From: Pseudoalteromonas luteoviolacea
GTDB taxonomy: Bacteria; Pseudomonadota; Gammaproteobacteria; Enterobacterales; Alteromonadaceae
Length of the DNA: 64,000 nt
Reading direction: 5' to 3'
Assembly: GCF_021654285.1 (NCBI RefSeq)
Contig: NZ_JAKFZS010000015.1
Span: 62,001-126,000 of the forward strand
Shown: one piece after another, positions 18,709-28,797 of the stretch
Layout of the letters: every line of letters begins with the position of its first letter
Position numbering within the stretch: position 1 is the first letter of the stretch
The notes under the pieces: generated by a model
The model's database searches: none
What the model was told of the DNA's origin: nothing
Seen by the model: the letters and a program-made list of their open reading frames with translations, nothing else
Made by a program: the position numbers and the translations under genes

Positions 18709-20733
18709 TTACATTACACGCATACCTGGCTCAGAACCTTCGTCAGGGTTTAAGATATAAATTTCTTTACCACCTGGACCTGCGGCTAAAACCATGCCTT
18801 CAGACATACCGAAGCGCATCTTACGTGGCTTAAGGTTTGCTACCATCACAGTTAACTTGCCTTCAATGTCTTCTGGTGCATAGGCTGACTTGATACCAGC
18901 GAATACTTGACGCGTTTCACCACCTAAATCTAACGTCAATTTAAGTAGTTTTTCTGCTCCTTCAACATGCTCAGCTTTGGCGATTTTAGCGACACGTAAG
19001 TCAACTTTAGCAAAGTCATTGAATTCAATTTCGTCTGCGATTGGCTCTTTAGCTAGCGGGCTATTTGGATCTATAGCTGGTTTAGCTGCTTCTAAGCTTT
19101 CTTTAGATGCGTCTACCATTGCATTTACCTTATCTAAATCAACACGCTGCATTAACGCTTTAAACTTATTAATTTCATGGCCAACTAATGGCTTAGAGAC
19201 TGTTTCCCAAGTAAGTTCTGTTGCAAGGAATTGCTCGACGTTTGCACTCATGCCAGGTAATACTGGTTTTAAGTAAGTCAGGATAATCTTGAACATATTC
19301 AAACCAAGTGAACATACCTGATGTGCGCGCTCATGAGTCGCTTCGTCTTTGATTAATACCCAAGGAGCTTCAGCATCAATGAACTGGTTTGCTTTGTCAG
19401 CAAGCGTCATGATCTCGCGAATAGCACGGCTATATTCACGATTCTCAAAATGGCTTGCAATGGTATCAGAAACAGCACTGAACTCTGCTAAAAGCGCTTC
19501 GTCCATGATATTGTCGTTTAACTTACCAGCAAACTTCTTAGTAATAAATCCAGCGCAGCGACTTGCAATGTTCACAACTTTACCGACAAGGTCAGAGTTT
19601 ACACGTTGTGCGAAATCTTCTAAGTTCAAGTCTAAGTCAGTGATACCGCTGTTTAGCTTCGCAGCGTAGTAATAACGCAAGTACTCAGGGTCTAAATGCT
19701 CAAGATAAGTACGCGCTTTGATAAAGGTACCTTTCGACTTAGACATCTTGGCACCGTTTACAGTAACGAACCCGTGGGCAAATACGTTGGTCGGCTTTCT
19801 AAATTCTGCGCCCTCTAGCATTGCAGGCCAAAATAGGCTGTGGAAGTAAATGATGTCTTTTCCGATAAAGTGATATAGCTCCGCGTCTGAGTTTTTGCCC
19901 CAGAATGCGTCAAAGTCGATACCACTCTTGTCACATAAGTTTTTAAAGCTTGCCATGTAACCAATCGGTGCATCTAGCCACACGTAGAAGTATTTGCCTG
20001 GCGCGCCTGGAATTTCAAAACCAAAATAAGGTGCATCACGGCTGATATCCCATTGCTGAAGACCTTCAGCAAACCACTCTTCCAGCTTGTTTGCCATTTC
20101 GGCTTGTAAACTACCAGAGTGTAGCCACTCTTTTAGCATGCCTTCAAAAGCAGGCAGATCAAAGAAGTAGTGTTCTGAGTCTTTTAAAACGGGCGTTGCA
20201 CCAGACATTGCTGAGCGAGGGTCTTTTAGTTCTGTTGGACTGTATGTTGCGCCACAGGCATCACAGCTATCACCGTTTTGATCTACTGCATCACATGTAG
20301 GGCAGGTACCAGTTACGAATCTATCTGGTAAAAAGATATTTTTCTCTGGGTCAAACAACTGCGAAATAGTACGCTTTTTGATGTGGCCCTTATCATTTAG
20401 TCGAGTATAGATAAGTTCACTAAGAGCTTTGTTCTCATCGCTATGTGTGCTGTGGTAATTGTCAAAAACAATATTGAAATCAGCAAAGTCACGCTGTCTT
20501 TCAATACTGACATTCTTAACCATTTCTTCAGGTGTGATACCTTGCTTTTGCGCGTTCAGCATGATCGGAGTACCGTGTGCATCGTCAGCACAAACATAGT
20601 ATGCCTCATGGCCACGCATTTTTTGGAAGCGTGACCAAATATCAGTCTGAATGTATTCAAGTAAGTGCCCTAAATGAGTTGGGCCATTTGCATATGGTAA
20701 TGCACTTGTGATGAGAATTTTTCTCTTTGTCAT
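18709..20733 (-). CDS. metG: Methionyl-tRNA synthetase
   Basis: Charges tRNA-Met; 674 residues against 677 in E. coli. Class I signatures are [12 protein letters not shown] (HIGH) near the N-terminus and KMSKSKG (KMSKS) near residue 333. Zinc-knuckle cysteines lie in CPTCDAV...CDACGATY at about 145-165. The C-terminal domain (about 570-674, [20 protein letters not shown]) is the EMAP-II/Trbp111-like tRNA-binding and dimerisation domain. The ATG at 20733 is chosen for the family N-terminus [16 protein letters not shown] and for the TTGGGA ribosome-binding stretch; a longer frame adds nine unsupported residues. It is divergent from apbC, a common arrangement. Confidence 0.97.
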   Translation of the reverse strand: MTKRKILITSALPYANGPTHLGHLLEYIQTDIWSRFQKMRGHEAYYVCADDAHGTPIMLNAQKQGITPEEMVKNVSIERQRDFADFNIVFDNYHSTHSDENKALSELIYTRLNDKGHIKKRTISQLFDPEKNIFLPDRFVTGTCPTCDAVDQNGDSCDACGATYSPTELKDPRSAMSGATPVLKDSEHYFFDLPAFEGMLKEWLHSGSLQAEMANKLEEWFAEGLQQWDISRDAPYFGFEIPGAPGKYFYVWLDAPIGYMASFKNLCDKSGIDFDAFWGKNSDAELYHFIGKDIIYFHSLFWPAMLEGAEFRKPTNVFAHGFVTVNGAKMSKSKGTFIKARTYLEHLDPEYLRYYYAAKLNSGITDLDLNLEDFAQRVNSDLVGKVVNIASRCAGFITKKFAGKLNDNIMDEALLAEFSAVSDTIASHFENREYSRAIREIMTLADKANQFIDAEAPWVLIKDEATHERAHQVCSLGLNMFKIILTYLKPVLPGMSANVEQFLATELTWETVSKPLVGHEINKFKALMQRVDLDKVNAMVDASKESLEAAKPAIDPNSPLAKEPIADEIEFNDFAKVDLRVAKIAKAEHVEGAEKLLKLTLDLGGETRQVFAGIKSAYAPEDIEGKLTVMVANLKPRKMRFGMSEGMVLAAGPGGKEIYILNPDEGSEPGMRVM

Positions 20734-20925
20734 AGTTTTCCCAAGGTTAATTAGCCGCATCGGCTAACGCCAGTGTCACTTTGTATTCAATTTGACGGTT
20801 AAATTAAATACAAATATTCTGACCAACTGGATTATGCCCAAATAACGCGATTTTGACTGGTCTTAATTTATCGAATGTTACATAATTCCTGCGTTCTTTT
20901 CATCACCTGATGGCGTTTTATTTGT

Positions 20926-21999
20926 ATGTTTGGCATCAAGAAGTTTTTTAGTAAAGAAGATCCACAGCAAACTGAGATTATGAAGCTATTAAATAGCTAT
21001 CGCAGTGCGATTTTTCCGATCGGGGTCCAAAGTGAGTGGATCTCTTCAATTGAGAAAAGTAAGTCGCAATATCGTGTATTAATTACGCTTCCTTTTGCTG
21101 CGTCCACTCAACAAAAGCAGCTTGAGCAATATCTACATAAAAATAAAATAGAAGAAGTCGCTATTGCCATCGAAACCAGTATTCCTGCTACATACAAATT
21201 TAAGAAAATAAAGCATATTGTGCTTATTGCTTCCGGTAAAGGCGGAGTGGGTAAATCAACAACCGCAGTAAACCTAGCATTAGCACTCGAACAAGAAGGG
21301 GCAAAAGTAGGATTACTTGATGCAGATATTTATGGACCTTCTATTCCATCATTATTGGGTTTGGTTGGTGAGCAACCTACTGCGAAAGATGATAAAACAC
21401 TGAACCCAATGCAAAAATATGGATTAAATACAATGTCTATTGGTTACTTGGTACCAGCCGAAAATGCAACGGTATGGAGAGGGCCAATGGCGTCGCAGGC
21501 ATTAAGTCAGTTGCTTAATGAAACCGACTGGGGTGAGTTGGATTACCTTATTGTTGATATGCCTCCAGGAACAGGTGATATTCAGCTTACTATGACGCAA
21601 AAGTTACCAGCCAGTGGTGCGGTCATTGTCACAACGCCACAAGACTTAGCGCTAGCAGATGCACAAAAAGGCATTGCCATGTTTGCGCAAGTTAATTTGC
21701 CCATAATAGGGCTTGTTGAAAATATGAGTTACTTTAACTGTCAGCACTGTGGTGAGAAAAACGCGCTTTTTGGCGCTGATGGCGGCAGTGAGTTAGCGGC
21801 GCGTCACGGTGTGCCTTTATTGGCTGAGATCCCACTAGATATTAAAATTAGAGAAGAGTCAGAAAAAGGGGAAAACTTAATTTCTCAAGGCACTAAGGTG
21901 GCTGATCATTATGTTTATTGTGCACAGCTTTTGAGTAGTATGCTGCACCTGCAATCAGCTGAGACATCAGCTGTCGAAATTACTTTTTCTGACGACTAA
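20926..21999 (+). CDS. apbC: Mrp/ApbC iron-sulfur carrier ATPase
   Basis: P-loop ATPase of the Mrp/NBP35 family that carries and transfers Fe-S clusters. It has 357 residues against 369 in E. coli. A short MIP18-like N-terminal region (about 15-90) precedes the deviant Walker A SGKGGVGKSTT (about residue 105), then DADIYGPSIP, DMPPGTGD and a CxxC in FNCQHCGE that binds the bridging cluster. The start is not firmly supported: no Shine-Dalgarno sequence is seen before ATG 20926, and ATG 20980 is an alternative that would trim 18 residues. Confidence 0.94.
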   Translation: MFGIKKFFSKEDPQQTEIMKLLNSYRSAIFPIGVQSEWISSIEKSKSQYRVLITLPFAASTQQKQLEQYLHKNKIEEVAIAIETSIPATYKFKKIKHIVLIASGKGGVGKSTTAVNLALALEQEGAKVGLLDADIYGPSIPSLLGLVGEQPTAKDDKTLNPMQKYGLNTMSIGYLVPAENATVWRGPMASQALSQLLNETDWGELDYLIVDMPPGTGDIQLTMTQKLPASGAVIVTTPQDLALADAQKGIAMFAQVNLPIIGLVENMSYFNCQHCGEKNALFGADGGSELAARHGVPLLAEIPLDIKIREESEKGENLISQGTKVADHYVYCAQLLSSMLHLQSAETSAVEITFSDD

Positions 22000-22179
22000 T
22001 TGTCTATTTTATATGATGTTGGGGATTTTATTTCTCTTGAGTACTGGTAATTGTGTTGTTAGTCATCATACTTATACATGTGGTTTTTAGGGGTGTCTGG
22101 TTGAATTGACATTAAAGTTGACATGTTTGTGATGGCCTAGGCTATAGGCAATCGAAATCACTTACTCAAGGAGGTGGGT

Positions 22180-24648
22180 ATGTGGTTGTATGTTAAGAAC
22201 ATAGCTTTGTTTTGCATGCTTTTGATTTGTAGCTATGGCTCGTTTGCATCTCAAAATTATATCATTGAGCAAGTTTCAGATACATCAAACCAATTGACCA
22301 TAGATTCTATCATTGATCGTTCAGCGAGCTTTACTCAAACTAAGGGAGAAATTCGCTTTGTTAAAGGTGAGACACTTTGGATAAAAGTCGCGAGTGTCAG
22401 TGAGCTAGCTAACGAGTCGTTAGTTGTTTTAGGTTCCATTGAGGGAACTCTCAAGTTGTATCAGGTTGCTAGCGGTAAGGTGGCAGCATATAAGTTTGTT
22501 TCACCAGAGCTAGCGCATCTTGCGCCAAACCTTCACATATTGCCTTCCATCACATTATCAGCCGACAATCAGAGCTATGATGTCTATATTAAAGTGCAAG
22601 CGAAATATAGTGGCATGTTATCTTTATCTGTGATGTCGTTGGAACAGTATAGAGAGGCACTTAATTCGCGGTTGTTTATTGCTGGTGTTAGCAGTGGTAT
22701 CCATTATTTCATAGCTTTTTTTGTGTTGTTGATGGCGATAAGTCAGTCACGAAAAGGGCTAGCGGTTTTAGCCGCTTATTTTGTCTGTGTTAGCATCCAA
22801 ACAGGCGCATATAATGGGGCCAACAACTTAATTTTCCCAAGTGAATTGGCAAGCTATTTTGCAGTGTATCAAAGCCAAATATATCTACTTTCTTTGATTT
22901 TTGCGATACTTTTTCTGAATTATTTTGTCGTGGTTAAACGCTGTGACCCCAAATATACCAGACTCGTCAGTGCGTCTATTTGGGCACTTGCTGGGTTAGC
23001 TGTTTTGATATCTCCCTTAAATGCGCAGCACTCTCTTGTCTTCCACCTACTCGGTAGCTTGATCTGTTTCTTATTGTATATTTTGGTATTACAAAATCAG
23101 TTTTATGAACATAAGCGTGAGGTAGTGGCGATTGTTATTGCTTGGTTGCCTATTTTTATCTTTAAAATGTATGTTGTTATGAATCAATTTGGAATGTATG
23201 TGTCGATTGATCCATCTGTACTCAACCAGGTATTTATCACGCTACATGTTGTTTTACTTGCGGCATACCTGTACTGGCATGATAAAAATAAGAAAAAACA
23301 ACTATTGTTCTACGCCACGCATGACAAAGATACAGGCGCCCCTAATCGCTATATGTTGCAGCAGAGTTTAGACGGCTTAGGTAAAAGTCAAAAAGATCAT
23401 ACATTGCTTCTTTTTCGTCCTCTGGTTTTGCAAACCATTCGATTAAATATGGGCTGGAGCTATGCTAACGCTCACCTAAAAAAGTTACTGATGAAAGTGG
23501 GTGAGCAGTTAAATACTTATGGTAACACTGTCATTGCAGGACATGATAATGTGCATACAGCGATTTATCGACTAGATGATTCATTGTTCGCAATTGTGTT
23601 ACTCGGGAAGTTTGAACTTAGCCAAGTAGAGCAGTTTGTTTGTGTTTTATCTGCTAGCTTTGAGGAAGGTGTTGATTTTGGAGGCGATTTATTGGTAGAT
23701 CAACTTGAAATAGGGGTGGCGAGCAATCCAATTCATGCCACAAATGCCGACTCATTAATACAGTGTGCAATGCAGGCAATGGCTGCAAAGCCCGCAGGGA
23801 CTCACAAGTGGCAGCTATTTGACTTTGGCAATTCAATCGTCTCTCAAAGGCGCATAAAAATTGCTTCCGCGCTAAAGGTGGCTATTGAGCGAGAGCAGCT
23901 TAGTCTATACCTTCAACCTCAGCTTCGTCTTGGAACTGGTCGTGTATACGGTGCAGAAGCATTATTAAGGTGGCATCACCCAGAGCTAGGTGTTGTGCCG
24001 CCCAGTGAGTTCATTCCTGTTGCTGAGTCTTCGGGTATTATCTACGAACTCACTGAATGGGTGATCGAAACCGGATTAAAGCAGCAAGCTGAGCTTGTTC
24101 AATTGTTACCTGATCATACCTTATCTCTGAATATCTCAGGTAAAGATGTAGGTCGTAAAGAGCTAACGGTGCAACTTATTGAGTTAGTGAATCAATATAC
24201 CTTAGTACCGACACAAATTGTCTTGGAGGTGACTGAGTCAGCGACAGTGGAGAATGAAAACACGTTGTTTGATACTTTAGGTGATTATCGAAGCATAGGG
24301 CTGAGAGTAGCGATAGATGATTTTGGTACTGGTTATTCATCACTGGCTTATTTAAGTCAGCTTGGATTTGATAAATTGAAAATAGATAAACGCTTTGTTA
24401 TGGACGTAGAAAGTTCGAGGACCAATCAAACAATTTGTAAAGCCACTTGTGATATGGCGCACAGTTTAGGATCAGTTGTTGTTGCTGAGGGAATTGAAAG
24501 TGAGCAAAGCTATCGTCAGTTGCAACAGTATCAGTGCGATATTGGGCAAGGATATTTTATTTCAAGGCCACTACCTTTTGAAGATTACAAAAAATGGCTG
24601 CATAGAATGATTGAGGTTGAGGACGTTATTCATTACCTCACATCTTAA
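22180..24648 (+). CDS. 7TMR-DISM EAL-domain protein, probable c-di-GMP phosphodiesterase
   Basis: An 822-residue membrane protein. A signal peptide (about 1-22) is followed by a periplasmic 7TMR-DISMED2-like beta domain (about 25-165), seven-helix membrane region (about 170-370), a GGDEF-like domain without the signature (about 385-550), and an EAL domain (about 560-815) with AEALLRWHH (Glu593), LEVTES, IDDFGTGYSSLAYL, LKIDKRFV, AEGIES and IGQGYFISRP. The phosphodiesterase residues look complete. ATG 22180 is chosen because AAGGAGG (22168-22174) lies 5 bases upstream; a GTG at 22174 overlaps that site. Its stop overlaps the stop of the convergent hybrid kinase. Confidence 0.88.
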   Translation: MWLYVKNIALFCMLLICSYGSFASQNYIIEQVSDTSNQLTIDSIIDRSASFTQTKGEIRFVKGETLWIKVASVSELANESLVVLGSIEGTLKLYQVASGKVAAYKFVSPELAHLAPNLHILPSITLSADNQSYDVYIKVQAKYSGMLSLSVMSLEQYREALNSRLFIAGVSSGIHYFIAFFVLLMAISQSRKGLAVLAAYFVCVSIQTGAYNGANNLIFPSELASYFAVYQSQIYLLSLIFAILFLNYFVVVKRCDPKYTRLVSASIWALAGLAVLISPLNAQHSLVFHLLGSLICFLLYILVLQNQFYEHKREVVAIVIAWLPIFIFKMYVVMNQFGMYVSIDPSVLNQVFITLHVVLLAAYLYWHDKNKKKQLLFYATHDKDTGAPNRYMLQQSLDGLGKSQKDHTLLLFRPLVLQTIRLNMGWSYANAHLKKLLMKVGEQLNTYGNTVIAGHDNVHTAIYRLDDSLFAIVLLGKFELSQVEQFVCVLSASFEEGVDFGGDLLVDQLEIGVASNPIHATNADSLIQCAMQAMAAKPAGTHKWQLFDFGNSIVSQRRIKIASALKVAIEREQLSLYLQPQLRLGTGRVYGAEALLRWHHPELGVVPPSEFIPVAESSGIIYELTEWVIETGLKQQAELVQLLPDHTLSLNISGKDVGRKELTVQLIELVNQYTLVPTQIVLEVTESATVENENTLFDTLGDYRSIGLRVAIDDFGTGYSSLAYLSQLGFDKLKIDKRFVMDVESSRTNQTICKATCDMAHSLGSVVVAEGIESEQSYRQLQQYQCDIGQGYFISRPLPFEDYKKWLHRMIEVEDVIHYLTS

Positions 24649-26672
24649 GTGTTACTTACAGACATAGTTTCAAGGCAGTTGGAGATTAAGTTGCCGAGTG
24701 TCATAAAGTCAATGGGCTTTGGCAGCATATCCGTCATTCCCACCTCAGATAGGTGTCTTTTGCTGAGCTCATCCGTGTTTGCTGTCATAGCGATAATGGT
24801 AGCATGATGTGGAAGGAGTTTACGGTCAAAAATAATTTTTGCAGCTGTGAGTCCATCCATAACCGGCATCATACTGTCCATGAATATGATGTCGTACTTA
24901 TTCTGTTCACAGTGTTTTATCGCAATCTCACCATTGCTTGCAGTATGCGGGGAAATATTAAATTTATTTAAAAATGCTTTCATCACTTTTAGATTAATCA
25001 GGTTGTCTTCCACAACGAGCACATTCAAGCTAGATGCGTCAAAACTATGCTGTTTTAGTGGTTTTTCAATAGCGGGTTTAGGCACTAATTTTAACGGGAT
25101 AAATACACTAAATTGGCTGCCTTTTTGCAAAGCGCTGGTAATATTAATTGTGCCTTGCATGAGATCTATCAGCTCTTTAACAATGGACATACCAAGCCCA
25201 GTTCCGCCAAAATAACTACCTATTTCGTTTTCCCCTTGTTTAAATGGTTCAAATAAATACTGGATGCTTGTGGGTGACATGCCTATACCTGTGTCATTCA
25301 CATCAATAAAAAGATTGACGCCATCAGCGCGAGATTGAGAATAGACTTTGAGGCTCACGCTGCCATATTCCGTAAATTTGACGGCGTTACTAATAAGATT
25401 AGTGATAATTTGAGTGAGTCTCAGTGGATCACATGTTACCCAGCATGTTTTAGGTAGTTTGATGTCAGAGCAAAAATCAATGCCTTTGTTGCTTGCCAGC
25501 TGTTTATATAATTCTACAAGGTCATCGATTAAGGGAGGGATGTTGCAATCTTGATGAGTTAAAGAAAGGCCTTCTTGAGATATTTTTGAAAAGTCTAAAA
25601 TTTCGTTTACCAGACCAGTTAAAATGTCTGTGCTGCGTAGCGCCAGTTGAAGGTGTTCTGTAATCTTATTTTTATCCGTTTCATCCATGGCGCTTAACAG
25701 CATGCCATTGATCCCGTTTAATGGGGTTCTCATTTCATGGCTTATTTTCGCCAAAAGTAAGCTGCGCTCATTTAGCAATTTCTCGGCGTCTAATTTTTGT
25801 TGTTGTAGGTTATTTCTTAGTTCGACATCTTTGGTAATGTTTTGTATTGAACCAATTAGATACATTTCCCCATCTTGATCAATGATTCTTTCCCCGTGAC
25901 ATGACACCCAAATTTCTTGGTTTAGTTTGGTTGTGACTTGTAATTCTAATTCCCATGACAAGCCGTTATTCAAGGCATTATCAATGGCTCTGGAAAATGC
26001 TTTGCGATACGAACCTTTGCTGATGAGTGCAAACCATTCACTGAGTGATAGTGTCGAGTTTAACTCTAGTTGGTGGATCCGCTTAGCTTCATCGCTCCAA
26101 AATACTTGATTAGAAGATATATCAATTCGCCAACTGCCCATTGACGCAACTTGTTCCATTTTTGCGAGCGTTTTGTAGTTTATCTTGAATTTGCTTTCAG
26201 ACTCCATTCTTGCCAGTTCGCACCCTAGCCACTGAGCAAATAACTCTACATAGTCAATGTGCTCTGCTGTAAAAGGGTTACTGACCTTAGCCGCAGAGAA
26301 GTTTATAGTTCCAAATGTCTGATTTGCAATGCGTATCGGTGCACCGATGTAGGATTCTAATTGGAAGTTTTGATAGCAAGGATGAGAAGCAATGTTGCTC
26401 GAACCTGCATGGTGAAATGACAGCGCTTTTTTGGCTTTTAAAGTGTGAGTACAGTATGTGCCTGCTAAGTCAAATTGGCAGTTTGGTGTGAGTGAAGGGC
26501 TATCTGACTCGACATACAAAATGGTGTATTTATCATCTATAACCTGACTGACAATTGCTATTTCTAGGTCAAAAACGTCGAGTCCAAACCGCAGTAATGA
26601 TTGGATTTTTTCCTCGGTGCTCAACTCTTGTTTTGATACAATATTATGAAATTGCCTTAAAAAACTCACCAA
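24645..26672 (-). CDS. Hybrid histidine kinase, GAF-PAS-HisKA-HATPase-REC
   Basis: A 675-residue kinase with no membrane segment, so probably cytoplasmic. Order: GAF domain (about 15-160), PAS domain with PAC-type tail (about 175-285), short coiled coil, HisKA with His312 in SHEMRTPLNG, HATPase (NLISNAVKFTE, DVNDTGIGMS, GGTGLGMSIVKEL), and a receiver domain (about 545-665) with Asp599 in FMDSMMPVMDG, a Thr in AMTAN and Lys in LPKPID. It lacks its own Hpt domain; a free Hpt protein is encoded nearby at 28305. AAGGA lies upstream of both TTG 26672 and GTG 26669, so either may start it. Stop codons overlap with the convergent EAL gene. Confidence 0.92.
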   Translation of the reverse strand: MVSFLRQFHNIVSKQELSTEEKIQSLLRFGLDVFDLEIAIVSQVIDDKYTILYVESDSPSLTPNCQFDLAGTYCTHTLKAKKALSFHHAGSSNIASHPCYQNFQLESYIGAPIRIANQTFGTINFSAAKVSNPFTAEHIDYVELFAQWLGCELARMESESKFKINYKTLAKMEQVASMGSWRIDISSNQVFWSDEAKRIHQLELNSTLSLSEWFALISKGSYRKAFSRAIDNALNNGLSWELELQVTTKLNQEIWVSCHGERIIDQDGEMYLIGSIQNITKDVELRNNLQQQKLDAEKLLNERSLLLAKISHEMRTPLNGINGMLLSAMDETDKNKITEHLQLALRSTDILTGLVNEILDFSKISQEGLSLTHQDCNIPPLIDDLVELYKQLASNKGIDFCSDIKLPKTCWVTCDPLRLTQIITNLISNAVKFTEYGSVSLKVYSQSRADGVNLFIDVNDTGIGMSPTSIQYLFEPFKQGENEIGSYFGGTGLGMSIVKELIDLMQGTINITSALQKGSQFSVFIPLKLVPKPAIEKPLKQHSFDASSLNVLVVEDNLINLKVMKAFLNKFNISPHTASNGEIAIKHCEQNKYDIIFMDSMMPVMDGLTAAKIIFDRKLLPHHATIIAMTANTDELSKRHLSEVGMTDMLPKPIDFMTLGNLISNCLETMSVSNT

Positions 26673-26791
26673 GTTAAATCCTTTTGAACTAGTTCAAATT
26701 ACACTGAAATAGATTAAATCTAAAAGCTGTCGTTAGATGAATAATATATTAATATTTTTAATAATCAATTGGCTGGGTGATTATATTTACG

Positions 26792-27583
26792 TTAATTAGA
26801 TTGGGAATGCAGTGCATGACCTAACGTATGAAAGTAGCGTTCAATATTTTTGGTTATCGGTTGAATCTCATGGGGGAGGGGGAATCCTCCGGCGCGATCC
26901 AACTTAGAGTTGATGACATCAGATACTAAAAATTCGTTTTGAATGCTAGATTGGTGTGCAACAAAACACTCAAAAGCACGTGCTGTGAGCTCTTGCGGCA
27001 AACTATAGTAGAGCTGATGTGCTTGTTTGTCTAAATGAATTCCTCTTTGAAAAAAGGCACTTGGTTTATTGCCATCACTGCTAAGTAAAATACTTTTATA
27101 GACTTGGTCTAGCAGCTGATTGAGTGGATGAACTGTCTCTGGAGAATTTGTGAGCCAAAGCGATGAAGCAAAGTCGTTGGCCTTACTAAACCCAAACAGG
27201 TGCTTACAGATATAGTGATCAAATGCATGCCACCACTCATGAGCAAGCGCACCACCACCAGCATTTTTTGCAAGCGCTAAGGTTCTAGTAGATGGGGCAT
27301 AGTGAGCCTGCCCCCCCTTTTGGCCACCACTGCCAAACGCGAGGTTCAAAGTACCTCTTAGGCCAATTGCGGTGGGAGGAAGAGAGAGTATTTGGGCAAG
27401 ATCAGCCAGTGAATCATAGATTAAATTGGCACTTAGGTATTGTTCTTCTTTGGTAACCCAATTCCCTAAAATAATCGTTTTAAAGCCAAATGTTGTTTTC
27501 AATTCGTCAAAACAAACTTGATCACCAAACCGATAATCCGGTCCGGTGCGCTTGAAGTGCCTGTGTAATCTAGTGCTCTTCAT
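26792..27583 (-). CDS. Putative metallopeptidase of the CLCA_X type
   Basis: A 263-residue protein resembling the CLCA_X family of marine gammaproteobacteria. A zinc-peptidase HExxH motif occurs as AHEWWHAFDH in the middle, after RGTLNLAFGSGG and preceding PQELTARAFECF, which may give a further glutamate ligand. No signal peptide is seen, so it may be cytoplasmic. The ATG at 27583 overlaps the last 14 bases of tapT; the longer frame would begin at 27631 and overlap it by 62. Substrate unknown. The overlap suggests translation coupled with tapT. Confidence 0.72.
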   Translation of the reverse strand: MKSTRLHRHFKRTGPDYRFGDQVCFDELKTTFGFKTIILGNWVTKEEQYLSANLIYDSLADLAQILSLPPTAIGLRGTLNLAFGSGGQKGGQAHYAPSTRTLALAKNAGGGALAHEWWHAFDHYICKHLFGFSKANDFASSLWLTNSPETVHPLNQLLDQVYKSILLSSDGNKPSAFFQRGIHLDKQAHQLYYSLPQELTARAFECFVAHQSSIQNEFLVSDVINSKLDRAGGFPLPHEIQPITKNIERYFHTLGHALHSQSN

Positions 27584-28175
27584 TGAAGTATCGTTGTTTA
27601 ACGTCTGCGGGCATAAACTTTGTCTGCTCATGTATCATACCTGCGAGCAAATCATGTAGCGGCTTTACGTTTAATGATTCGTAACAGGATAAGAAATGTG
27701 CGCATGCTTCTAGGGTTGATAAACTGTACGATTGTTCAGCTTTTCTAATCGAATACTTATTTTCTGGTAACTGTGAAAATGAGACCTTTTGAAGGTCACC
27801 TAACCAAGGGTTTAGCATGGCAATTTTATTTACTTTTTTCCAAGTTCCGTCTAATACGAAAAGCGTGTCTATCGGGGTCAAATTTTTATCAATATTTTCA
27901 ACCTGAAGCGCATTTTCGCCTGGAAATAGCAAAGCGCAATGACTTGAAGTGGCTATTTTTTGTGGGATAAAAAAATCAGACGGGCTCTCGCCTTCGTATA
28001 TTTGAATGTTATCGAGTTGAAGGTTTAGCAGTCTAACTGTATTTTTTGCTACACAGACTTCGCTTGGGTGCTGCAATATTATGATCGTCGTTTTATTGGT
28101 AATCACAGGGCTTATATAGTGACATACGCATGTTTTAATCGAAAAATGGCAAATATTGCAGGTACTTCTTTTCAT
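27570..28175 (-). CDS. tapT: DTW-domain tRNA-uridine aminocarboxypropyltransferase
   Basis: A 201-residue DTW-domain enzyme, related to E. coli TapT (YfiP), which transfers the 3-amino-3-carboxypropyl group of S-adenosylmethionine to uridine 47 of tRNA. Visible: N-terminal zinc cysteines CNIC...CVC, LQHPSE...KNTVRLL, the DTW-type motif as LDGTWKK, and SLSTLEAC. Paralogues (TapT, TuaA and others) differ in substrate, so the exact tRNA target is inferred. Upstream gene of a two-gene unit with the CLCA_X protein. Confidence 0.82.
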   Translation of the reverse strand: MKRSTCNICHFSIKTCVCHYISPVITNKTTIIILQHPSEVCVAKNTVRLLNLQLDNIQIYEGESPSDFFIPQKIATSSHCALLFPGENALQVENIDKNLTPIDTLFVLDGTWKKVNKIAMLNPWLGDLQKVSFSQLPENKYSIRKAEQSYSLSTLEACAHFLSCYESLNVKPLHDLLAGMIHEQTKFMPADVKQRYFNEEH

Positions 28176-28304
28176 ATGGGCTTAGAACAGGTTACATTGG
28201 TATATATCTTAACATAATTTATAGATGGCTTTGCTCTTGTTGATACTCTTAACTAGCATATAGTTATAACTTGATATACGGGCAATAGGCAATAAAGGAC
28301 TTTT

Positions 28305-28649
28305 ATGGATACTAGAATTGATGAAACTTGCTTAGAGAACATGCAGGCACTGCTTGGAGAGCAATTTAATGATACGTTAGAGTTTTGTCTAAGCGAATTT
28401 GATCGTCTGGCAAATGAGGTTAAGGAAACTATTGATAATGACTTAGAAGCGGCAACAAGAAATGCGCACAGCCTGAAATCAAACGCGGCACAATTTGGTG
28501 CAATGAGCCTAGCTGACGTGGCTAGAACGATTGAAATGTCATTAGTCGAAAATAATATAGCGCATGCTAAAACGCAAGTAAGTGTTCTGTGCTCAGAGGT
28601 AGATGCCTCTAAAGCGCTTTTACAAAGGTGGTTGACGTCTAGTGTGTAA
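28305..28649 (+). CDS. Free-standing Hpt phosphotransfer protein
   Basis: A 114-residue all-helical histidine phosphotransfer protein. The phosphorylated histidine is His55 in AHSLKSNAAQFGA, a canonical Hpt signature. Nothing else is attached. AAAGGA lies 5 bases upstream of the ATG. It sits about 1.6 kb from the hybrid kinase at 24645, which ends in a receiver and lacks an Hpt, so it may relay phosphate from that kinase to an unidentified response regulator; this is inference. Confidence 0.88.
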   Translation: MDTRIDETCLENMQALLGEQFNDTLEFCLSEFDRLANEVKETIDNDLEAATRNAHSLKSNAAQFGAMSLADVARTIEMSLVENNIAHAKTQVSVLCSEVDASKALLQRWLTSSV

Positions 28650-28797
28650 ATAGGGCGCTTAGCTTGTTAATGGCGCTATAGAAATATACATAATAAGGCG
28701 TATTGCCCTAATCACACTGCAATTAAATAATCCTGCAATTGACTCTTTCAAAACCCCTCATTCATCGTTATGCTAAGTTTGGATTGAGGGGAATATT

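Noticed and set aside
22106..22148. Two TTGACA hexamers 12 bp apart upstream of the 7TMR-EAL gene
   Set aside because: No matching -10 at an acceptable distance (best is TATAGG at 19 bases from the second), so not called as a promoter.
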